Shown: positions 1-5,164 of the stretch, one piece after another
Numbering within the stretch: the stretch's first letter is position 1
Layout of the letters: each line of letters starts with the position of its first letter
DNA from: Actinomycetes bacterium
GTDB taxonomy: Bacteria > Actinomycetota > Actinomycetes > Actinomycetales > Actinomycetaceae
Assembly: GCA_023420745.1 (NCBI GenBank)
Contig: JAEZVQ010000194.1
Coordinates: forward strand, 1 to 5,164
DNA length: 5,164 bases
Reading direction: 5' to 3'
Program-made: the position numbers and the translations under genes
The notes under the pieces: generated by a model
What the model saw: the letters and a program-made list of their open reading frames with translations, nothing else
Told to the model about the DNA's origin: nothing
The model's database searches: none

Positions 1-68
1 GAATATGTGATGATTCACCGGAATTCAGGTGACACAAGCCGTCTCGCACTCATCCTACCCGCGCATCT

Positions 69-98
69 TTGCCAAACTACGCCGATAATGTACATTAT
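69..98 (+). promoter_or_regulatory. Candidate sigma-70 promoter overlapped by the palindrome
   Basis: TTGCCA at 69-74 matches the -35 consensus at 5 of 6 positions. CATTAT at 93-98 matches the -10 consensus at 4 of 6, with an 18-bp spacer. The -10 lies in the right half of the palindrome, so a bound repressor would block polymerase. GATAAT at 84-89 is a better -10 match (5 of 6) but has no -35 at a suitable distance. If this promoter is used, the untranslated leader would be about 200 nt. Confidence 0.4.
85..98. promoter_or_regulatory. Perfect 14-bp palindrome, putative TetR-type operator
   Basis: ATAATGTACATTAT is identical to its own reverse complement over all 14 bases and stops being symmetric just outside. 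It is an AT-rich island in a GC-rich region, centred on TGTACA, and it overlaps the best -10-like hexamer. Short perfect palindromes placed on promoters are typical binding sites of dimeric repressors, and actinobacterial MMPL genes are often controlled by TetR-family regulators. That it is an operator for this operon is inference, and no regulator gene lies in the window. The symmetric core also contains -10-like sequence on both strands, so a divergent promoter is possible. Confidence 0.6.
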
Positions 99-115
99 GT
101 CAGATTCTGGTTTGG

Positions 116-129
116 GGGTAACGGGTAAC
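116..129. repeat. Tandem 7-bp repeat GGGTAAC x2
   Basis: GGGTAAC occurs twice back to back, followed by a partial third copy that diverges (GGTCAC at 130-135). It lies about 18 bp downstream of the palindrome. It could be a second regulator site or chance; nothing in the sequence decides this. Confidence 0.3.
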
Positions 130-230
130 GGTCACACCGCGATTCCCCTCTCTTGCCCCCTGCTCCGTCTGCGCACGTCAATCGCACTTCCGATCGTCGT
201 CAAATGTCGCGGGGTCGCCTGCGCGGTCGA

Positions 231-236
231 TAGAAT
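231..236 (+). promoter_or_regulatory. Possible proximal -10 hexamer TAGAAT
   Basis: TAGAAT matches the -10 consensus at 5 of 6 positions and sits in a short AT-rich patch (231-240) in GC-rich DNA, about 73 bp before the MMPL start. No recognisable -35 lies 16-18 bp upstream. It is a weak candidate for a second promoter that would give a leader of about 65 nt. Confidence 0.2.
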
Positions 237-294
237 AAATGACGAGCTTCCCGGGATTGATCGCGCTGTAATGGCGTTAGTCGTGCGTGGTGAC

Positions 295-302
295 GGAGGT
301 GA
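295..302 (+). promoter_or_regulatory. Shine-Dalgarno site of the MMPL gene
   Basis: GGAGGTGA is an eight-base perfect match to the 16S rRNA tail. The GGAGG core ends 9 nt before the ATG at 309. The in-frame TGA at 300-302 rules out any start further upstream, so this site and ATG fix the start. Confidence 0.85.
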
Positions 303-308
303 GATGAC

Positions 309-3002
309 ATGAGCGCTCGTCTGTTTCGCCTCAGCACGTTCGTCGTGCGCCACGCCTGTCTCACCCTCGCCGCGTGGCTGGTTGTCGTTACGGTTCTCGG
401 TGCCCTCGCCGCCACCGTCGGCGGCTCACTGTCTAACGATTTCACCATCCCCGGTGTGGAAGCCCAGCGCGGTCTCGATTCGATTGCCGAGCGATTCCCA
501 CAACTCGGCGGTACCGACGCTCACCTCGTCTATACCGTCTCCCCACCCGACACGCTGGCTGCGCACCGCGAATCCATTACCGCGGTCGTCAGCGACATCG
601 CGGCTGTTAACGGCGTCAACGCCGTGACCTCACCATTTGGTGACGAATACACGCAACCGGTGTTGTCTGAGGACGGTCATGCCGGGCTCAGTGTCGTTCA
701 GTTCAACTTCCGGATCGACTCGATTGATCACCAGGTCGTCGACACGGTTGACCGCATTGCTCAGCGTCTCGACAGCGAGGGTGTCAGCGTCCACATCGGC
801 GGTCGTGTGGCGTCAATCACCGGTATCCCGCTCTCCCCTCTCGAAGCCATTGGCGTTGTCCTCGCCCTCATCGTACTTGTGGTGATGTTTCGCTCCCTCC
901 TCGCGGCGATCATCCCGATTATCTCCGCGTTGATCGGTGTGGGTGTGGCGATGTCAACGACGATGCTCGTCGCCCGCGTGATACCGATTTCTACCACCAC
1001 GCCGACACTGGCGATTATGCTCGGGCTGGCCGTCGGCATCGACTACGCGCTCTTTATCGTTTCTCGCCACCGCGAACAGCTCGCCGAGGGCTACACTGTC
1101 GAGGATTCGATTCCCCGAGCCATTGCAACCTCTGGCGGTGCTGTCCTCTTTGCTGCGATGACGGTCGTCATTGCCCTCCTCGCCCTCATCGTGGCGCATA
1201 TTCCGTTCCTCACCGTCATGGGCGCATGTGCTGCGTTCGCTGTGGCGATCTCCGGTCTCGTTGCTGTCACGGCTCTTCCGGCCATGCTCGTTCTCGCCGG
1301 GATGCGGTTGCGCCCCTCCCCTCGCCGCTCCGGCAGCGATACCGCCTCCTCTCACGGTCGCGCGTCGCGGTGGTGGGTGCGGGTCACGACACGACACCCG
1401 GTGGTGACGATCGGCTTCGTCATGGTCATGGTGGTGGCGATGAGCGTTCCCGCGCTCAGTCTTCGCCTCGCACTTCCCGACAATGGTGTCGAATCGCCGC
1501 ACACTGAAGCGCGACAAACCTACGACCTGATTTCTGACAACTTTGGTGCGGGGATGAACGGTCAGATCCTCATCGTCACCGACATCGTGGCGTCGAATGA
1601 TCCTCTCGGCGTGGTGGCGACACTGCGCGAGGATATTGCCGCGGTCGACGGTGTCGAGCGCATCCAGTTGGCAACACCAAATCCCAACGCGGATATGGCG
1701 GCGATCGTCATTGTGCCCGAAGGTGGCCCCGACGAGGCGTCCACAGCACAACTCATCCACACGCTGCGCGCCCACGTCGACGACTGGGAGCGTGACCTCG
1801 GTATCGCCCACACCACGGTGACCGGGATGACGGCACTCGCCATCGATATCTCGCAGCGCCTCGCCGAAGCACTCCTCCCCTTCGCACTCGTCGTTGTCGG
1901 ACTCTCCCTCATCCTCCTCGCCGCGGTTTTTCGTTCAATCTGGGTTCCTATCACCGCGGCTCTCGGCTATCTATTCTCCGTCGGCGCAGCCTTCGGAATG
2001 ACGGCACTGGTCTTCATTGACGGCTGGGGCAACAGCCTCCTCCACATTGGGCAGGTCGGTCCCGTCATCTCCTTCATGCCGATCATTGTGATGGGCGTAC
2101 TGTTTGGGCTGGCCATGGACTATGAGGTTTTCCTCGTGTCCCGGATGCGCGAAGAATGGGTGCGTGAGGCGCATGCGACAGGTGCCATTCGACGCGGTTT
2201 CACCGCTGCCGCACCAGTTGTCGTGACCGCCGCACTGATTATGATCTGTGTCTTCTCCGGATTCATCCCCGGAGGATCCTTCTACGTCCAACCGATTGCC
2301 TTCGGGCTGGCCGTCGGCGTCGCCGTCGACGCGTTCCTTGTCAGGATGACGCTAATCCCCGCTGTGCTTGAACTTCTCTCCACCCGCGCCTGGGCGCTCC
2401 CCGCGTCACTCGATCGCATGCTGCCCACGATCGACGTTGAAGGCGCCGACATGGATGAGCGATTCCGCCACCTCACCTTCCAAAAGGACTACGGCGAGGT
2501 CGTCGCACGCGCTCACGAAGTCGCGGTGTCGGATCGCCATGGTGCGATTGTCAGTGACGTTGACCTGGTCATCCGCCCGGGTGAAGCGATCCGCCTCGAC
2601 GGCGACGACCTCGCCATCGAAGCGGTGACACGCGCCCTCGCGGGATGTCTACGCATCGATGCTGGGTCGATTTTCGTCTTCGACACCTCGGCGGTAGCGG
2701 AACCCTCACGCGTCAACACGCGCGCACTCGTCGTCGACTCCCCCGGTCAGATCACATGTGCTGCACGTTCGCGCACACCGATGCTGCTGTTGATTTGCTG
2801 CACCCTCGATGACGCGGGATACCGCATGGCCGAAGATCAGCGGTCACGCGGCGGCGCGCTCGTCCTCACCCCGCGCTGTCGCCGACACCACCCTCACGAA
2901 CGCCACGTCACCATCCACTCCGCTACTCACCACTCCCCCGCGCGCACTCGCGATACTGACGACGCGGTGGCGGCGGTGCCAGCGCAGGAGGGCGAGCAAT
3001 GA
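309..3002 (+). CDS. MMPL-family (RND superfamily) transporter with C-terminal degenerate ABC-ATPase-like extension
   Basis: Twelve membrane segments can be placed at about residues 16-36, 179-196, 199-220, 229-251, 275-297, 301-331, 364-387, 522-541, 545-568, 588-612, 633-651 and 660-694. Extracytoplasmic domains lie at about 40-178 and 390-515. The two halves are a duplication: each carries the Asp-Tyr pair (GIDY at 243-246, AMDY at 602-605) followed by FIVSR or FLVSR. In MMPL proteins these pairs form the proton-relay site, so it is probably a proton-driven exporter of lipids or other hydrophobic molecules in the cell membrane. The substrate cannot be read from the sequence. The stretch LDRMLPTIDVEG (701-712) links the pump to an extra C-terminal domain of about 170 residues, annotated separately. 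The start is ATG after a strong GGAGGTGA. The TGA stop overlaps the next gene's ATG, so the two genes form an operon. The family call is firm; the substrate is open. Confidence 0.95.
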   Translation: MSARLFRLSTFVVRHACLTLAAWLVVVTVLGALAATVGGSLSNDFTIPGVEAQRGLDSIAERFPQLGGTDAHLVYTVSPPDTLAAHRESITAVVSDIAAVNGVNAVTSPFGDEYTQPVLSEDGHAGLSVVQFNFRIDSIDHQVVDTVDRIAQRLDSEGVSVHIGGRVASITGIPLSPLEAIGVVLALIVLVVMFRSLLAAIIPIISALIGVGVAMSTTMLVARVIPISTTTPTLAIMLGLAVGIDYALFIVSRHREQLAEGYTVEDSIPRAIATSGGAVLFAAMTVVIALLALIVAHIPFLTVMGACAAFAVAISGLVAVTALPAMLVLAGMRLRPSPRRSGSDTASSHGRASRWWVRVTTRHPVVTIGFVMVMVVAMSVPALSLRLALPDNGVESPHTEARQTYDLISDNFGAGMNGQILIVTDIVASNDPLGVVATLREDIAAVDGVERIQLATPNPNADMAAIVIVPEGGPDEASTAQLIHTLRAHVDDWERDLGIAHTTVTGMTALAIDISQRLAEALLPFALVVVGLSLILLAAVFRSIWVPITAALGYLFSVGAAFGMTALVFIDGWGNSLLHIGQVGPVISFMPIIVMGVLFGLAMDYEVFLVSRMREEWVREAHATGAIRRGFTAAAPVVVTAALIMICVFSGFIPGGSFYVQPIAFGLAVGVAVDAFLVRMTLIPAVLELLSTRAWALPASLDRMLPTIDVEGADMDERFRHLTFQKDYGEVVARAHEVAVSDRHGAIVSDVDLVIRPGEAIRLDGDDLAIEAVTRALAGCLRIDAGSIFVFDTSAVAEPSRVNTRALVVDSPGQITCAARSRTPMLLLICCTLDDAGYRMAEDQRSRGGALVLTPRCRRHHPHERHVTIHSATHHSPARTRDTDDAVAAVPAQEGEQ
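2490..2918 (+). other. Degenerate ABC nucleotide-binding-like domain within the MMPL protein (residues about 728-870)
   Basis: The segment VSDVDLVIRPGEAIRLDGDD (748-767) has the shape of the first strands of an ABC ATPase, including the PGE turn (757-759). It is followed by a helix with RALAG (775-779) and DAGSIFVF (784-791), as in the usual ABC order after Walker A. At the Walker A position the protein reads GDDLAIEA (765-772): the second and third glycines and the catalytic lysine are gone (Glu at 771). A Gln at 814 falls where a Q-loop would be. I find no LSGGQ signature and no acidic Walker B; residues 825-834 (MLLLICCTLD) may be its remnant. ALVLTPR (850-856) and HVTIH (866-870) resemble the final strands. 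The domain is too short for a full NBD and should not hydrolyse ATP. The assignment rests on motif reading, not on an alignment. Confidence 0.6.
2986..2991 (+). promoter_or_regulatory. Shine-Dalgarno site of the YhgE/Pip gene, inside the MMPL coding region
   Basis: AGGAGG is a perfect six-base match, 7 nt before the ATG at 2999. It lies in the last codons of the MMPL gene. With the ATGA stop/start overlap (2999-3002), this is the classic layout for coupled translation. Confidence 0.85.
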
Positions 3003-5164
3003 GAAAACTGTCGCTGCGCGACTGGCGTGCCGTCATCGCCCTCGTCATTGTGCCAATCATTGCGGCATCGATGGTGCTGTGGTCGTGGGCTGATCGCGGG
3101 CGCACGCTGAGCGGAATTGAAGCGGCAATCGTCAACCTCGACGCGGGTACTGACATGACAGTTGACGGCACGACCCAGCATGTGCCACTCGGTCGCCAAC
3201 TCGTCAAGGAACTGATGTATCCACCCGAGGGAGAAACGACCTTCACCTGGAGCATCGTCACCGAGGAAACCGCCGAAAAGGGGCTACGCGACGGTACCTA
3301 TGCCGCAGTCGTGACAATCCCGGAATCGTTTTCACGCAATGTCACCACCATCGGCACCGTGGATGCTACTGCGGCAATCGTGACGGTGACTCGCTCCCGC
3401 GCCAGCGATGACGTCGTGGCCGACTTGACACTTCGGCTGACAGCAGCGGCTGGACGTGCTTTCGGCTCGACGCTGACCTCAACGATGCTCGATCGTCTAT
3501 ACCTTGGGTTCAATACGTTGTCGGATAACTTCGCCACCATGGAGGACGGAGCCCGGCAGCTTGCCGATGGGACGCGCAAAATTGGCGACGGGATCGACAC
3601 GCTGCGCGACGGAACCAGCCAACTGAGCAGCGGTGCGGGAGAACTGTCGCAGGGGGTTGACCAGCTCAGTGCTGGCGCTTCGGACGCGGCACGTGGCGCG
3701 CGGGATCTCAGCGACGGAATGGTGCCGCTCGCCGCCGGCACTCATCAGCTGTCCGACGGTGTCGCGCAGTTGACGACCGCACTCCAACGCATCACCGAAC
3801 CACTGGCTGACCTCGAAGACTCACTCGACACCCGTGTCGGCGACTACGGTGAGCGGTTGCGTGAACTTGCCGACACCTTGCAGCATTTGAGCGAGTCGTT
3901 AACGGATTCCATCCATCTGTTTGACGAAATTCGGCGGCAGTTTAACGGTGACGATACGCGTGTTGGCTATCTTGACCGGCTGCGTGAACTCGTGGCACAG
4001 TGCCCCGACGACCACGATTCCACGTACTGTCAGCAACTGTCCGACCTGGTTGACGAATTGAGCGCAACGATTGAGGCACTCCCCGACCATGATCCGGCGG
4101 TGGACGACGCGATTGACGCGATTAACGAGGCACTCGCCGCCGCCGGTCTCGACAACCTTGCCACCGAACTGACCCGCATTGCCACGGAGCTTGCTGATCT
4201 CATCGATACGCTCAACCGCGAGGGGGGAATTCGCGGGCTTGACGAACAGTTGACCCAGTTACGCGAGGGTGCAGCGCGAGTTGCTGACGGGATCGACGAG
4301 GTGCGAAGTGGTGCCGGATCCCTGTCAGAAGGGCTTGACCAACTGCGTGCCGGGCTTGAGGGGGCGGCTGACGGTGCGGGTGCGCTCGCCACCGGCGCGG
4401 CACAGCTTGACGGCGGCACAGCGGCCCTGCGCTCGGGCATCGTGGAAGCGATTCGCGGGGCTGACCGATTCGCCAGCGAAATTGCCGGCGGGGCGCGCCA
4501 GATTCCACGCTACAGTGACGCTGAGCGCACACGCATCGTGTCAATGGCAACGATTCCCATCGAAACTGTTGCAGCCGACCCGCCCGGCGAGGTCTCCCCC
4601 ATGATCCCCACGGCGATCGCCGTGTTGATCTGGGTGGCGGCACTGACGATTTTCCTCATGCGTTCCGGGCTTCGTCGACGCGACCTCGACGCCCCGTATT
4701 CGCCGGCAGTGGTGGCGTGGCGTTCAACTCGTGGCGCGCTCGCGATGTGTGCCGCCCAGGCCGTCATTATCGTTGTTGTCGCGGTCCTGACCGGCGTGCG
4801 GGCCGTCAACTGGTGGACGAGCCTCGCGGTGATTACCGTAGCGGTCATCACCGCCACCACCGTCACCCAAGCATTCCTCGCCGTATTGTCGAACCGGATG
4901 GGACGAGTGGTTGCCGTCATAGCCATGATTGTGCAAATCGCTGCGCTCGGGTCGTTGATGCCACTGTCCGCGGCTCCCGCGGCACTCGACACAGCAAGCC
5001 GGATTCTCCCACTCAATATCACCGTTCGCGCCCTCACGCACACCATCGTCGGTGGTGATGAGACGACCACACACGTCGCCTTGCTGTCCCTGGCAGCATG
5101 GGCGGTACTCGCCTGGGGAATGACCATCATTGCCGCGTCGAAAGCACGACGAATCAGCACCGAA
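2999..5164 (+). CDS. YhgE/Pip-family membrane protein with large extracytoplasmic repeat domain (3' end beyond window)
   Basis: The frame is open for all 722 codons from ATG to the window edge. A basic N-terminus (MRKLSLRDWR) leads into one membrane segment (about 11-30). Residues 31-530 are extracytoplasmic, and five membrane segments follow at about 535-554, 577-599, 605-627, 635-655 and 692-713. The basic end (SKARRIS, 714-720) suggests the true stop is only a few codons away. This 1+5 topology with a huge first loop is the YhgE/Pip pattern and resembles ABC-2-type permeases. The outer region has two glycine-heptad arrays, a Cys pair (335, 344) and the segment RYSDAERTRIV (504-514), which I recall as family-typical after the second array. 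Relatives include lactococcal Pip and Bacillus YueB, both phage receptors, and EsaA of type VII secretion. Here the partner is the overlapping MMPL gene, which suggests an export or envelope role. The substrate and exact function are unknown. Confidence 0.9.
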   Translation, partial: MRKLSLRDWRAVIALVIVPIIAASMVLWSWADRGRTLSGIEAAIVNLDAGTDMTVDGTTQHVPLGRQLVKELMYPPEGETTFTWSIVTEETAEKGLRDGTYAAVVTIPESFSRNVTTIGTVDATAAIVTVTRSRASDDVVADLTLRLTAAAGRAFGSTLTSTMLDRLYLGFNTLSDNFATMEDGARQLADGTRKIGDGIDTLRDGTSQLSSGAGELSQGVDQLSAGASDAARGARDLSDGMVPLAAGTHQLSDGVAQLTTALQRITEPLADLEDSLDTRVGDYGERLRELADTLQHLSESLTDSIHLFDEIRRQFNGDDTRVGYLDRLRELVAQCPDDHDSTYCQQLSDLVDELSATIEALPDHDPAVDDAIDAINEALAAAGLDNLATELTRIATELADLIDTLNREGGIRGLDEQLTQLREGAARVADGIDEVRSGAGSLSEGLDQLRAGLEGAADGAGALATGAAQLDGGTAALRSGIVEAIRGADRFASEIAGGARQIPRYSDAERTRIVSMATIPIETVAADPPGEVSPMIPTAIAVLIWVAALTIFLMRSGLRRRDLDAPYSPAVVAWRSTRGALAMCAAQAVIIVVVAVLTGVRAVNWWTSLAVITVAVITATTVTQAFLAVLSNRMGRVVAVIAMIVQIAALGSLMPLSAAPAALDTASRILPLNITVRALTHTIVGGDETTTHVALLSLAAWAVLAWGMTIIAASKARRISTE
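3548..3778 (+). repeat. First glycine-heptad array in the YhgE/Pip protein (residues 184-260)
   Basis: Glycine recurs at 184, 191, 198, 205, 212, 219, 226, 233, 240, 247 and 254: eleven copies exactly seven residues apart. A hydrophobic residue, mostly Leu, sits four residues after each (188, 195, 202, 209, 216, 223, 237, 244, 251, 258; Ala at 230). The unit is roughly G-x-x-x-L-x-x, for example GTSQLSS. The repeat is in the protein only: codons vary, so this is not a recent DNA tandem duplication. Such arrays are typical of YhgE/Pip extracytoplasmic domains and probably form long helical rods. Confidence 0.9.
4268..4480 (+). repeat. Second glycine-heptad array in the YhgE/Pip protein (residues 424-494)
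   Basis: Glycine recurs at 424, 431, 438, 445, 452, 459, 466, 473, 480 and 487: ten copies exactly seven apart, with the register broken by Glu at 494. Hydrophobic residues follow at +4 (428, 435, 442, 449, 463, 470, 477, 491; Ala at 456 and 484). The two arrays could pack antiparallel as a hairpin rod, with residues 261-423 at the tip; that arrangement is inference. Confidence 0.9.

Larger units (their letters stand above)
1..308. other. Intergenic and leader region upstream of the MMPL-YhgE/Pip operon
   Basis: I see no convincing gene in these 308 bases. One frame stays open across most of it (GTG at 7 to TGA at 310-312), but it has no visible ribosome site and its translation resembles no family I know. 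It also runs straight through the operator and promoter-like sequences. The useful content is a 14-bp palindrome at 85-98, a candidate promoter at 69-98, a tandem 7-bp repeat at 116-129, a weak -10-like hexamer at 231-236 and the ribosome site at 295-302. No rho-independent terminator for a preceding gene is visible. Whether the upstream neighbour is divergent, for example a repressor gene, cannot be seen because the window starts here. Confidence 0.7.

Noticed and set aside
1..18. Possible divergent gene starting with GTG on the minus strand at 18-16
   Set aside because: Only six codons are visible, with no Shine-Dalgarno sequence ahead of it. A divergent regulator is plausible from context but not shown by this window.
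7..32. Short inverted repeats GTGA/TCAC (7-18) and TCACC/GGTGA (15-32)
   Set aside because: The arms are only 4-5 bp and the two pairings compete. They are too weak to call a terminator or an operator.
208..225. CGCG/CGCG stem with a 10-nt loop in the leader
   Set aside because: Four pairs in GC-rich DNA are expected by chance, and nothing else supports a structured element.
7..312. Open frame of 101 codons upstream, ending ATGACATGA over the MMPL start
   Set aside because: It starts at GTG without a ribosome site, has no recognisable family or membrane pattern, and crosses the palindrome and promoter-like elements. The overlap with the MMPL start is chance.
954..1811. 285-codon open frame on the minus strand
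   Set aside because: It lies wholly antisense to the strongly supported MMPL gene. Its composition (rich in Arg, His and Asp) is what the reverse of GC-rich membrane-protein codons gives.
2809..3002. Possible frameshift near the end of the MMPL gene, suggested by the odd His/Arg-rich tail
   Set aside because: The annotated frame still gives strand-like ALVLTPR and HVTIH in the order expected for the end of an ABC-like domain, and it ends with a clean ATGA junction. The other frames give nothing better.
4968..4982. CCGCGG-CTC-CCGCGG repeat that could form a hairpin
   Set aside because: It is inside coding sequence (Ser-Ala-Ala-Pro-Ala-Ala), has no following T-run, and is explained by GC-rich codons.
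4510..5160. 216-codon open frame on the minus strand
   Set aside because: It is antisense to the YhgE/Pip membrane segments, with no family resemblance. It is a shadow frame.

Overview
The window holds one two-gene membrane operon read left to right, preceded by an upstream regulatory region of about 300 bp. The DNA is GC-rich (by eye around 60%), with strong GGAGG-type ribosome sites. The gene pair, an MMPL transporter followed by a long YhgE/Pip membrane protein, is a combination familiar from high-GC Gram-positive bacteria, so an actinomycete (Actinomycetota) is the most likely source. I cannot name a genus from the sequence.

Positions 1-308 carry no convincing gene. They hold a perfect 14-bp palindrome (85-98) that looks like a TetR-type operator, a candidate sigma-70 promoter overlapping it, a second weak -10-like hexamer nearer the gene, a small tandem 7-bp repeat, and a near-perfect Shine-Dalgarno site.

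Positions 309-3002 encode an 897-residue MMPL (RND superfamily) transporter. It has 12 predicted membrane segments, two extracytoplasmic domains and two Asp-Tyr pairs in the expected proton-relay segments. It is longer than a plain MMPL protein because about 170 residues are added at the C-terminus. I read this extension as a shrunken ABC-type nucleotide-binding domain that has lost its Walker A lysine and apparently its signature motif, ending in a histidine-rich tail.

Positions 2999-5164 encode a YhgE/Pip-family protein, open to the window edge and probably close to complete. It has one N-terminal membrane segment, about 500 extracytoplasmic residues and five C-terminal membrane segments. 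The outer domain contains two strikingly regular glycine-every-seven arrays (11 and 10 glycines in exact register) and a single cysteine pair between them. The two genes overlap by ATGA, with AGGAGG inside the end of the first, so their translation is probably coupled.

Working model (inference): a ligand-responsive repressor controls an envelope export or surface-assembly unit. In it an RND-type pump with a dead ATPase-like domain works beside a protein with ABC-2-permease-like topology that has no ATPase gene within this window. The substrate is unknown.
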